Assembly: GCF_900094545.1 (NCBI RefSeq)
Contig: NZ_FMAH01000048.1
Span: forward strand, 1-47,813
From: Martinezella miluonensis
GTDB lineage: Bacteria; Pseudomonadota; Alphaproteobacteria; Rhizobiales; Rhizobiaceae
DNA length: 47,813 bases
Direction of reading: 5' to 3'
Positions 25,980 to 33,427 of the stretch are shown here, one piece after another. A program made the position numbers and the translations under genes. Every line of letters begins with the position of its first letter. The stretch's first letter is position 1. Under the pieces are notes generated by a model. That model saw nothing but the letters and a program-made list of their open reading frames with translations. It was not told the origin of the DNA and did not search any database.

Positions 25980-27283
25980 GCCGTATCACCGGCAATGTCG
26001 ATCAGGTGCATATAGGAGCCCGCGACATTGGCGCGCTGCAGGCCGGCCGCACCCAGATCGGTGCCGAGCGCATCCTTGACGGCAAACAGCCGATCCGCCT
26101 CGCCTTCCGAAACGATAGTCGAATAGTGAAACTCATGCGCCGACATCGGCTTTTCGAAGAAAGAACCGCCAAGCGGCGTCACGCGCCGATAGCCCAGATG
26201 GCGCTGGCGATTCTCATAGCTGGTCACGACCGGCAAAAGACCGAGCATGCCGTGACGCATCCCCGCAGCATCCACCAGCCCATCGCCAAGAACCATATAG
26301 CCGCCGCATTCGCCGTAAATTCGCACCCTGCGCGCCGCTGCCTCCCTCATGGCCGACTGAAACTGATGGGCCTCCGCAAGCTTTCCCGCATGCAGTTCGG
26401 GATAGCCGCCAGGCAGATAGATTGCATCCGCATCGGCCGCCGGCCCCTCGTCCGCCAAGGGGGAAAAGAAGGAGATTTCGGCACCGCGCCGCCGCCAGCC
26501 GAGCAGCATGTGCTCATAGCAGAAGGCGAAGGCTATATCGCGCGCCACCGCGATGCGCTGGCCAAACGGCATGAGACGCGCGATGTTGGCAGCCGATGGA
26601 TGCACGACATTCTGTTGTGCGGCCCTGAGCAGCATCTCGAAATTGCAGGCCTTGGATACGATGCCGGCCGCAGATTCGATGAAATGCTCCAGCGCGGCAT
26701 GCTCTCCGGCCTGAACAAGCCCGAGGTGCCTTTCCGGCAGCGCCAGGCTCTTGTCGTTGCCGATGGTAGCGAGAATAGGCATCCGCACCGCGTCCAGCGC
26801 CCGGCGCAGCATTCCCTCGTGTCTCTCGCTGGCGACACGATTGAGCACGACGCCTGCAATACGGATATCAGCGCGGAAATTGGCGAAACCGCTGACGACG
26901 GCCGCAACCGAATGCGACATGCGCGAAACATCGACAACGAGGACGACGGGCAGATTGAGCAGGGCCGCAAGATCAGCGGGCGTGCCGGAGCCGTCGGCGG
27001 CCCCATCGAACAGGCCCATCATCGCTTCGATGACGAGCATCCGGCCACCGGCGCGATGAAGCGCCGAGTTGGCGGATATGAGCTCCGCGCGCATGGCCCA
27101 GGGATCGAAATTGAGGCAGGGCGAACCTGCAGCCGCCGCATGAAAGGCAGGATCGATATAATCGGGACCGGCCTTGCCCGATGCGACGGCGACGCCCCTT
27201 TGCCGCAGCGCTCTCAGCAGGCCGAGCGTGAATGTGGTTTTGCCGGAACCCGATGCCGGTGCGGCAATCAGCAAGCCGCTCAT
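25976..27283 (-). CDS. cobB: Cobyrinate / hydrogenobyrinate a,c-diamide synthase
   Basis: 435-residue ATP- and glutamine-dependent amidase. The N-terminal dethiobiotin-synthetase-like domain begins with Walker A PASGSGKT (9-16). The C-terminal class I glutamine amidotransferase domain holds the nucleophile Cys in YGECGGYMVLG and the His region HEFHYST. It amidates the a and c side chains of the corrin ring. Overlaps of 4 nt on both sides join it to cobA and cobC. In the aerobic pathway, which the cobN and cobW genes here indicate, the substrate is hydrogenobyrinate. Confidence 0.95.
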   Translation of the reverse strand: MSGLLIAAPASGSGKTTFTLGLLRALRQRGVAVASGKAGPDYIDPAFHAAAAGSPCLNFDPWAMRAELISANSALHRAGGRMLVIEAMMGLFDGAADGSGTPADLAALLNLPVVLVVDVSRMSHSVAAVVSGFANFRADIRIAGVVLNRVASERHEGMLRRALDAVRMPILATIGNDKSLALPERHLGLVQAGEHAALEHFIESAAGIVSKACNFEMLLRAAQQNVVHPSAANIARLMPFGQRIAVARDIAFAFCYEHMLLGWRRRGAEISFFSPLADEGPAADADAIYLPGGYPELHAGKLAEAHQFQSAMREAAARRVRIYGECGGYMVLGDGLVDAAGMRHGMLGLLPVVTSYENRQRHLGYRRVTPLGGSFFEKPMSAHEFHYSTIVSEGEADRLFAVKDALGTDLGAAGLQRANVAGSYMHLIDIAGDTA

Positions 27284-28128
27284 GCCGACACCTTATGCCC
27301 GCTTCCCGTCCGCCCCTCCGTCACCGGCAGCAGCTTGCGGCCGGAAAGAGCACCGAGCCAATCGAGGGAGGGCCGCAGTTTCACGACGTTACCGACGACG
27401 ACGATGGCGGGAGGTTGGAGGCCAGAGGCCTCGATGTCGGCCGGCGCGCATCCGAGCGTCGTTTCCAGCACTCGTTGAGAAGGAGTTGCGGCATCGCAGA
27501 CGAAGGCCACCGGCTCATCCGGCGAACGGCCTGCTGCAATGAGATTGGCACTGATCTGGGCGATATGTTTCATCGCCATATACATCACGATAACGGGCGA
27601 TCCCTTGCCGATCGCATCCCAGTTGATCGCGTCGGGCACGAGGCCAGACGAATCATGGCCGGTCAGGAAGGTAACGGCATGATTGACGTCACGATGGGTA
27701 ACCGGGATGCCGGCATAGGCAAGACCGCCGATGCCCGCAGTAATCCCCGGAACAATCCGGAAGGGAATACCATGTTCGACCAGGGTCAGCGCTTCCTCGC
27801 CGCCACGCCCAAAGACAAATGGATCGCCGCCCTTAAGGCGCAGAACGCGTTTGCCCGCGCGCGCAAGCTCCACGAGGCGCAGGGAAATATCCCGCTGCTT
27901 GGCCGAAGGCTTGCCGCCACGCTTGCCGGCATACTCGAACACGGCACCCGGCCGGGCGAGCTTCAGGCAATCTTCATTCACCAGCGCGTCATGCACGACG
28001 ATATCCGCCTCGGCCAACCCCTTGGCGGCCAGGAGGGTCAGCAGTCCTGCGTCCCCCGGCCCGGCGCCCACAAGCCAAACGGTGCCCGGTTCTAACGCTG
28101 GCAGATTGGAAAATACGGTATCGCTCAT
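27280..28128 (-). CDS. cobA: Uroporphyrinogen-III C-methyltransferase (SUMT)
   Basis: 282-residue SAM-dependent enzyme that methylates C2 and C7 of uroporphyrinogen III to precorrin-2, the entry step to cobalamin. Visible SUMT marks are WLVGAGPGDAGLLTLLAAKGL, RLKGGDPFVFGRGGEE and the ITAGIGGLAYAGIPVTHRD stretch. It is a stand-alone SUMT without the siroheme-synthase domains of CysG. It is first in the cobA-cobB-cobC overlapping run. No cobalamin riboswitch could be recognised in the 211 nt upstream. Confidence 0.95.
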   Translation of the reverse strand: MSDTVFSNLPALEPGTVWLVGAGPGDAGLLTLLAAKGLAEADIVVHDALVNEDCLKLARPGAVFEYAGKRGGKPSAKQRDISLRLVELARAGKRVLRLKGGDPFVFGRGGEEALTLVEHGIPFRIVPGITAGIGGLAYAGIPVTHRDVNHAVTFLTGHDSSGLVPDAINWDAIGKGSPVIVMYMAMKHIAQISANLIAAGRSPDEPVAFVCDAATPSQRVLETTLGCAPADIEASGLQPPAIVVVGNVVKLRPSLDWLGALSGRKLLPVTEGRTGSGHKVSA

Positions 28129-28304
28129 CCACCTGTCCTATGCCCGGATGGTCGAAATTGCAATGTTGAGAACGGGATAAGGCAGTGGCGAGAGGCCGAA
28201 TGACGTGTCGCCACACCGCGCTGCTTTCCGGCCCTGTCATATCCGGAAACGCAAGCAACGATATGGCAAGCTCGAATAATGACGGCTCCCCAGAGGGGGA
28301 GAGT

Positions 28305-28332
28305 GCGAAGAGGACCCAAGCGCCCTCTTCGC
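28305..28332 (-). terminator. Stem-loop after the nucleoside hydrolase gene
   Basis: GCGAAGAGG (28305-28313) and CCTCTTCGC (28324-28332) make a perfect 9-bp stem with a 10-nt loop, just past the hydrolase stop. The following bases on the minus strand are C-rich rather than T-rich, so it may be a weak terminator or a processing signal. Confidence 0.45.
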
Positions 28333-28339
28333 CTCAGAC

Positions 28340-29299
28340 TCAGTGCTTGACCTTGCCCAAAATCACGTCGCGGATCAGATCGAGAACCTGCTGAGAGCGA
28401 ATGCCCGTGCAGGCGATCTGGCTCGGCAGATTATCCCAATCGCCCGGCGGAAAGCGACGGCCGTCCTGCTTGATGATCGTCTGACCATCGGCAATGCCGC
28501 CGCAGACGACGCGAATCGATCCCTCGATCGTGTCGAACAGCTCTGGCGCCACGACATAGACGCAGGCGCAGCTGTCATGAACCATCATGCCGTCATCGAC
28601 GGCGTGCTCGTAGAAATCGATATAGGATTGCGACAGGTCGGCGAGCAGCTGAACTGACGGGCCGCCAGCCTTTGCCATGTCGGCCAGATAGCTGCGGCTC
28701 ATGGTCGTCACCGACGTCACATCGAGACCAACCACGACAACCTTCCAGGCGCCCGTCATGACGAAATCGGCAGCTTCCGGATCGCCATGAATATTGGCCT
28801 CGGCGACCGGGGACACGTTGCCCGGCACATAGAAATTTCCGCCCATGATGACGACGCCCTTCACGAGCGAAGCGATCTCGGGATCATGCTTCAACGCCAG
28901 CGCCAGATTGGTCATGCGACCGACGGCGACCAGGGTCACCTCGCCCGGATTGGCGCGAACGGTGTCGATGATGAACTGATAGGCTGGCCGCGGATCGGTC
29001 GGCAGATCGATCGCTTCAGGCACGTCGATATCGCCAAGGCCGTTATGGCCATGAACCATCGTCGGCCAAGGGCGTTCATGCCGCGAAGGATCGAAAGTGA
29101 CGCTGGCGCCGCGTGCCACCGGGCACGGAATATTCCATTCGCGCTTAAGGAACAGCGCGTTGCGTGTCGTCGTATCGACGGAGGCGTTGCCGAAAACCGT
29201 CGTCACGCCCAAAAGGTCGATATTCGGGTGACGATGCAGGAAGAGAAGCGCCATGGCGTCATCGACGCCCGGATCCGTATCATAAATGACCTTATGCAT
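28340..29299 (-). CDS. Inosine-uridine preferring nucleoside hydrolase
   Basis: 319-residue Ca2+-dependent N-ribohydrolase (IunH family). The metal-binding signature DTDPGVDDA is at 8-16; VVIMGGNFYVPGNVSPVAEANIHGDPEAAD carries the Asn/Glu/Asn residues that contact ribose, and MVHDSCACVYVVAP the final Asp. It cleaves ribonucleosides to base and ribose. AAGGA lies 6 nt before the ATG. It sits between cobE and cobA on the same strand. A link to cobalamin is not obvious; it may be a passenger or supply a base for salvage. Confidence 0.92.
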   Translation of the reverse strand: MHKVIYDTDPGVDDAMALLFLHRHPNIDLLGVTTVFGNASVDTTTRNALFLKREWNIPCPVARGASVTFDPSRHERPWPTMVHGHNGLGDIDVPEAIDLPTDPRPAYQFIIDTVRANPGEVTLVAVGRMTNLALALKHDPEIASLVKGVVIMGGNFYVPGNVSPVAEANIHGDPEAADFVMTGAWKVVVVGLDVTSVTTMSRSYLADMAKAGGPSVQLLADLSQSYIDFYEHAVDDGMMVHDSCACVYVVAPELFDTIEGSIRVVCGGIADGQTIIKQDGRRFPPGDWDNLPSQIACTGIRSQQVLDLIRDVILGKVKH

Positions 29300-29461
29300 G
29301 ATTTTTCCTTACCAACATACTGAATAAGCTTGATCTTCCGGAAAATTCCTCCCGTCGCGGATCATGCTTGAACTACTGGAATACACGAGTTCCTCCGGCG
29401 GCGAAATGCCGCCGCGAAGCCACACGGATCATTTGCGGGAATTGCGACGCGATTTTGGTGT

Positions 29462-29866
29462 TCAGTCAATCCTGGCGATCGCAGCCGTGGCAAAACCGGA
29501 CTTTATCTTGGGAAGCACGAGTTCCGCATCCGGACCAGCAGCCGCCAACGCAGCCGCCTCGGCAACGCCGTGACAACCGACACGGGCGAAGACGAGCTCA
29601 GAGGGGTTCTTCAGGCGAGGCGTCTCCCGCTCGAGCTCCGCGGCTTCGAAGAAGCGCAGGGGCAGACGAAAATGAGCGGCAACCTCGATTATGGCCGGCT
29701 CCTCCATGCGCGTATCGATGGAAACTACTGCCAGAACCTGCTCGCTTCCAATTCCAACCTCATGGAAGGCTCGCTCCGCTAGCGCGCGCACTTCGTTCCA
29801 GTCCGCACCGCGCTCACAGCCCAGACCGAGAATGTAGCGTCGAGTCAAATTGGCATAGGTCGTCAT
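29462..29866 (-). CDS. cobE: Cobalamin biosynthesis protein CobE (CbiG C-terminal domain)
   Basis: 134-residue protein of the CobE/GbiG family (the C-terminal CbiG domain alone). Visible marks are LGLGCERGADWNEVRALAERAF, LAVVSIDTRMEEPAIIEVAAHF and VGCHGVAEAAALAAAGPDAELVLPKIKSGFATAAIAR. Its exact step in aerobic cobalamin synthesis is not settled. GGGGAG with a 5-nt spacer supports the ATG at 29866 over the in-frame GTG at 29872. The nucleoside hydrolase follows after 162 nt, which contain a CGGCGGC/GCCGCCG stem at 29396-29414. Confidence 0.88.
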   Translation of the reverse strand: MTTYANLTRRYILGLGCERGADWNEVRALAERAFHEVGIGSEQVLAVVSIDTRMEEPAIIEVAAHFRLPLRFFEAAELERETPRLKNPSELVFARVGCHGVAEAAALAAAGPDAELVLPKIKSGFATAAIARID

Positions 29867-29900
29867 AGTCACTCCCCGGCGGCGAAGGCAGGCATCAAAG

Positions 29901-30010
29901 CTCTAACGCATGTCGCGCAAAAGTGTGCAGCGGTTTTGCGGCAACGACATGCGCAAAATCAAGGGCCTAAAGCGCAGGAAGCGAATCTGAAAGATCGCGA
30001 TGCGCTTTAG
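29901..30010. repeat. Second mosaic palindromic repeat
   Basis: Same architecture as the element near cobC. Module 1: CGCATGTCG (29907-29915) and CGACATGCG (29945-29953) around a CAAAAGTGTGCAGCGG core. Module 2: CTAAAGCGC (29967-29975) and GCGCTTTAG (30002-30010). It lies in the divergent gap between cobE and the TSUP permease, so it may overlap their promoters. Confidence 0.8.
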
Positions 30011-30118
30011 CCATCCATCCCCGCCTCGTCAATTTTGGCAGCTGTGTCCCGCAGGCAATTGCCTTGACGTTGCCGGAGTGCAAGAAGGCGTTTCATTTCA
30101 CGCCTCAGAGTTCCTGCC

Positions 30119-30904
30119 TTGCACGATGTTACCCTTCAGATCCTGCTTCTGCTCTTTGCCGCCGCTTTCTTTGCCGGCTTCGTCGATTCCATCGCAGGCG
30201 GCGGCGGCCTGGTGACCGTGCCCGCCATGCTGCTCGCGGGCATACCGCCGCTGCAGACCCTTGGCACCAATAAAGTGCAATCGATCTTCGGCTCGGCCTC
30301 AGCAACCATCGCCTATGCGCGGCAGGGGCATGTACAGCTTCGCGAACAGCTGCCAATGGCGCTGATGGCCGTTATCGGCGGCATGTTCGGCGCAATGCTG
30401 GCGACGGTGATGCCGAGCGAGGTGCTGCGCATCATCCTGCCTTTCCTGCTGATCGCCATCGCACTCTATTTTGCCGTGAAGCCCAATTTGGGCGACGTCG
30501 AGAAACACCGGCGCATGACCGCCGGGCTCTTCGGCGTGACGTTCGTGCCCCTGATCGGCTTCTACGATGGGGCATTCGGGCCTGGTACGGGCTCGTTCCT
30601 GATGCTGGCTTTCGTGACGCTCGCCGGCTTCGGCCTTTTGAAGGCGACGGCGCATACGAAACTGCTCAACTTCGGTTCGAACCTCGGCAGCTTGATCGTG
30701 TTCATCTTCTCCGGCGCCATTCTCTGGAAAGTCGGGCTGATCATGGGCGTCGGTCAATTTCTCGGTGCCCAGGTCGGCTCGCGGCTCGCCATGCGCATCG
30801 GTGCGAAACTGATCAAGCCGCTGCTGGTGGTCGTCTGCATCGCCTTCGCAGTCAAGCTCTTGTCGGACCCCGCCCATCCCGTCCGCATCTGGCTCGGGCT
30901 CTAA
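30119..30904 (+). CDS. TSUP family (TauE/SafE) membrane permease
   Basis: 261 residues, about eight membrane helices in two repeats. Marks are FAGFVDSIAGGGGLVTVPAMLLAGIPPLQTLGTNKVQS and, in the second half, GFYDGAFGPGTGSFLMLAFV. The family exports or imports sulfite, sulfonates and related anions; the substrate is unknown here. The best frame starts at a TTG (30119, MHDVTLQILLLL) with little ribosome-site support, so the start is uncertain. It is divergent from cobE with a mosaic repeat between them. A role in cobalt or precursor transport has been proposed for permeases near cob genes elsewhere, but nothing in the sequence shows it. Confidence 0.8.
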   Translation: MHDVTLQILLLLFAAAFFAGFVDSIAGGGGLVTVPAMLLAGIPPLQTLGTNKVQSIFGSASATIAYARQGHVQLREQLPMALMAVIGGMFGAMLATVMPSEVLRIILPFLLIAIALYFAVKPNLGDVEKHRRMTAGLFGVTFVPLIGFYDGAFGPGTGSFLMLAFVTLAGFGLLKATAHTKLLNFGSNLGSLIVFIFSGAILWKVGLIMGVGQFLGAQVGSRLAMRIGAKLIKPLLVVVCIAFAVKLLSDPAHPVRIWLGL

Positions 30905-30969
30905 CAAACGGGCCTTTGATTACCTCTGACGTAATTGATACTGCTTCGGTACGCGCCGATGATCGCCCT

Positions 30970-30986
30970 GCCTGAACGGTTCAGGC
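30970..30986. promoter_or_regulatory. Palindromic operator candidate before the NTF2-like/XRE pair
   Basis: GCCTGAAC-G-GTTCAGGC, a perfect 8-1-8 palindrome 5 nt upstream of the AAAGGAG ribosome site. With a one-base centre it is better suited to protein binding than to an RNA hairpin. The XRE protein encoded downstream is the natural candidate to bind it and regulate its own operon. Confidence 0.5.
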
Positions 30987-31005
30987 GATCCAAAGGAGTT
31001 GACCG

Positions 31006-31371
31006 ATGACTGATGCGAACATCATTGCAGAACGCTATATCGCCATCTGGAACGAGGCCGATGCCGAACGCCGGCGGGCGCTCATTGCCGAGGCTTGGAC
31101 GGAAGCCTGCAGCTACATTGACCCGATGATGCGTGCTGACAATCAGGAGCAGATCCACGCGCTGGTCACGGCCGCGCACGACCGCTTCCCCGGATTCCGC
31201 TTCACCCTGATCACCGACGGCGACCGCCATGGCGACAACCTCCGCTTCTCCTGGGGCTTCGGTCCGACCGGTGCCGAGCCGCTGATCAAGGGCACGGATT
31301 TCGCCATACTGGAAGGCGAGCGGCTGAAGTCCGTTCACGGCTTCATCGATCAGCTGCCGGCTGCCGCATGA
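31006..31371 (+). CDS. NTF2-like / SnoaL-like domain protein
   Basis: 121-residue alpha+beta barrel protein. The pattern IIAERYIAIWNEADAERRRALIAEAWTEACSYIDPMMRADNQEQIHALV followed by a beta sheet (FRFTLITDGDRHGDNLRFSWGFGP) and a closing FAILEGERLKSVHGFIDQL is typical of SnoaL-like members, which include enzymes and binding proteins for small hydrophobic ligands. The function is not determined. AAAGGAG with a good spacer supports the start. It overlaps the XRE gene by 4 nt (ATGA), so the pair forms one operon. Confidence 0.82.
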   Translation: MTDANIIAERYIAIWNEADAERRRALIAEAWTEACSYIDPMMRADNQEQIHALVTAAHDRFPGFRFTLITDGDRHGDNLRFSWGFGPTGAEPLIKGTDFAILEGERLKSVHGFIDQLPAAA

Positions 31372-32171
31372 TGAACCCGGCCCGCTCTTTCGGCGATCAT
31401 CTGCGCGAATGGCGGCAGCGACGCCGCCTGAGCCGGCTCGAATTCGCCCTTGAAGCCGATATATCGCAACGACATCTGAGCTTCATCGAGAGCGGGCGCG
31501 CGCTTCCAAGCCGCGAGATGCTGATGCATCTCGCCGAACGGCTCGGCGTGCCGTTGCGCGAGCGCAACCCGATGCTTCTGGCGGCGGGATTTGCCCCGGT
31601 CTTTCCCGAACGCAAGCTGGATGATCCGGCGCTTGCGCCGGCACGACGAGCAATCGACATGCTCCTGAAGGGGCACGAACCCTGCCCGGCCCTGGCAGTC
31701 GACCGGCACTGGACGCTGGTCGCCGCCAATGCCGCCGTCACGCCGCTTCTCGCCGGTGTCGTCGATACCTCGCTGACCGAGGGGCCGATCAACGTCCTGC
31801 GGCTCAGTCTGCATCCACATGGCCTGGCGCCTCGGATCGCCAATCTGGCCGAATGGCGCGCGCATCTGCTGGAGCGCCTGCGCCAGCAGATCACCGCCAC
31901 CGGCGATCCTGTCCTGTCGAAACTGTTGGACGAATTGTCGGTCTATCCTGCACCGGCAATACAGAAATCACCTGCCCCGGAGCGAGATTTCGCCGGAATT
32001 GCGGTGCCGCTTGAGCTCATCAGCGAGGCGGGATACCTTTCCTTCCTCTCGACAACGACCGTCTTCGGAACACCTGTCGATATCACGCTATCGGAACTCG
32101 CGATCGAATCCTTCTTCCCCGCAAACCAGCAGACTGCGGAAACGCTGAGGACGATGCTACCGGGCTCTTGA
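31368..32171 (+). CDS. XRE-type regulator with MmyB-like ligand domain
   Basis: 267 residues. The N-terminal helix-turn-helix (FGDHLREWRQRRRLSRLEFALEADISQRHLSFIESGRALPSREMLMHLAERL, about 8-60) is of the Xre class. The C-terminal part (about 95-260; AIDMLLKGHEPCPALAVDRHWTLVAANAAVTPLLAG) is the PAS-like MmyB-type domain thought to bind a small ligand. It is translationally coupled to the NTF2-like gene, so it probably regulates that gene and perhaps itself through the palindrome at 30970-30986. The ligand is unknown; the partner protein may act on it. Confidence 0.85.
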   Translation: MMNPARSFGDHLREWRQRRRLSRLEFALEADISQRHLSFIESGRALPSREMLMHLAERLGVPLRERNPMLLAAGFAPVFPERKLDDPALAPARRAIDMLLKGHEPCPALAVDRHWTLVAANAAVTPLLAGVVDTSLTEGPINVLRLSLHPHGLAPRIANLAEWRAHLLERLRQQITATGDPVLSKLLDELSVYPAPAIQKSPAPERDFAGIAVPLELISEAGYLSFLSTTTVFGTPVDITLSELAIESFFPANQQTAETLRTMLPGS

Positions 32172-32186
32172 AAGCCCGGCCAGCGA

Positions 32187-32831
32187 TCAGAACTCGACGC
32201 CTGGCTGCCCCTTGATGCCCGAGCGGAAGGGATGCTTGACCAATTCCATCTCTGTGACGAGATCGGCAATCTCGATCAGCTCTTCCTTGGCGTTACGGCC
32301 CGTCAAGACGACATGGGTCATGTAGGGCTTCTCGGTCTTCAGGAATTCGAGCACTTCGTTGATGTCGAGATAGTCGTAGCGCAGCGCGATATTGATTTCA
32401 TCAAGCAGTACCATCGAGTTCCGCTCGTCTCGGATCAGCTCCTTGGCTTTTTCCCAGGCTGCCGAGGCGGCCGCCACGTCGCGGGCGCGATCCTGCGTCT
32501 CCCAGGTAAAGCCCTCGCCCATCGTGTGGAACTGGCAGATATCGGAGAAATGCTTCTCGATCAGGTCGCGCTCGCCGGTCCACATGGCGCCCTTGATGAA
32601 CTGCACCACGGCGCTGGGCTTCCCATGGGCGATATGGCGGAAGATCATGCCGAAAGCGGAGGAGGATTTTCCCTTGCCCTTGCCGGTATGGACGATGATC
32701 AGGCCCTTCTCATCGGTCTTGGTCGCCATGATCTTATCGCGCGCGGCCTTCTTCTTGGCCATCTTGTCGGCGTGACGAGCATAGTCGCTCTTCGGTGCGT
32801 CCGCGCCGGTTTCGGCCAGTTCATCGCTCAT
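32187..32831 (-). CDS. cobO: Cob(I)yrinic acid a,c-diamide adenosyltransferase CobO
   Basis: 214-residue BtuR/CobO-type ATP:corrinoid adenosyltransferase. The P-loop is VHTGKGKGKSSSAFG (about 48-61), followed by VQFIKGAMWTGER, MGEGFTW, the LLDEINIALRYDYL strand and VLTGRNAKEELIEIADLVTEM. It attaches the adenosyl group to Co(I). The N-terminal 35 residues are Lys-rich, as in rhizobial homologs. It is last in the cobU-cobW-cobN-cupin-cobO operon and its ATG overlaps the cupin stop. Confidence 0.95.
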   Translation of the reverse strand: MSDELAETGADAPKSDYARHADKMAKKKAARDKIMATKTDEKGLIIVHTGKGKGKSSSAFGMIFRHIAHGKPSAVVQFIKGAMWTGERDLIEKHFSDICQFHTMGEGFTWETQDRARDVAAASAAWEKAKELIRDERNSMVLLDEINIALRYDYLDINEVLEFLKTEKPYMTHVVLTGRNAKEELIEIADLVTEMELVKHPFRSGIKGQPGVEF

Positions 32832-33427
32832 TGCATGCTCCCTGATATGATCGATTTTTGTGCCAGCGGCCCGCCACGCCAGAGATAGAGCGCGACGAGC
32901 GGCTCATCTTCCGTGCGCATGGCATGGCGGATGTTCGAGGGGTGATGGATGATCTCGCCCGACCAACGCGGCAGGAACGGCTGGCCATCCTTGCTCCACA
33001 GCGAGCCGTCGGTCAGAGGGATATAGATTTCCTCGGCCGTATGGTGATGGTCCGGATAATGCACCCCGGGGCCAAGCAACAAAAAGCCGCCGGCCATCTC
33101 CTCGCTTGCGAAATGTCCTCGCGTGCCGAAAAGCTCGACCCAGCCATATCGCTGCAGAAAATCTCCGCCGAAATCGGTGATGCTGTAGGTCTGGGCCCAA
33201 TGCAGCGTATCCGCTGCATTCGCGAGCCGGTCGAACAGGGCTCCTTCCGCCCCATTGCCCGGTCGCTCGAGGTCGCGAAGATAGGCGACGACAGGCAGGT
33301 CGCGCGGCGCGAGCGACCGCTCCGTCATTGACCAGTCAAAGCCCTCAATGAAATGGTGCAACACCGGATCGCTGCGCGACACGAGATAGTCCCGAAAGGC
33401 CGCGAAAAGCTCGTCGACCGCGCTCAT
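32828..33427 (-). CDS. Cupin protein (DMSP lyase family fold) inside the cob operon
   Basis: 199 residues. The N-terminal half is helical; the C-terminal half is a cupin barrel with both motifs intact: Gly121 x5 His127-x-His129 x3 Glu133, then Gly157 x5 Pro163 x Asn165 x2 His168. The four metal ligands are thus His127, His129, Glu133 and His168, and HYPDHHHTAEEIYIPL is the form seen in dimethylsulfoniopropionate lyases of the DddL/DddQ type. Activity on DMSP is unproven and seems unlikely from context: the gene overlaps cobN at its start and cobO at its end by 4 nt each, in an operon behind a cobalamin riboswitch. A role in cobalamin synthesis or cobalt handling is therefore possible; this is inference. 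Confidence 0.82.
   Translation of the reverse strand: MSAVDELFAAFRDYLVSRSDPVLHHFIEGFDWSMTERSLAPRDLPVVAYLRDLERPGNGAEGALFDRLANAADTLHWAQTYSITDFGGDFLQRYGWVELFGTRGHFASEEMAGGFLLLGPGVHYPDHHHTAEEIYIPLTDGSLWSKDGQPFLPRWSGEIIHHPSNIRHAMRTEDEPLVALYLWRGGPLAQKSIISGSMQ

Noticed and set aside
26006..27478. 490-codon plus-strand frame across cobB and cobA
   Set aside because: It spans two certain genes on the other strand and shows no family motif.
28129..28339. Possible cobalamin riboswitch before cobA
   Set aside because: A CGCCACTG string occurs on the minus strand, but there is no AGCC-GGAGACC B12 box or other core block in the right order.
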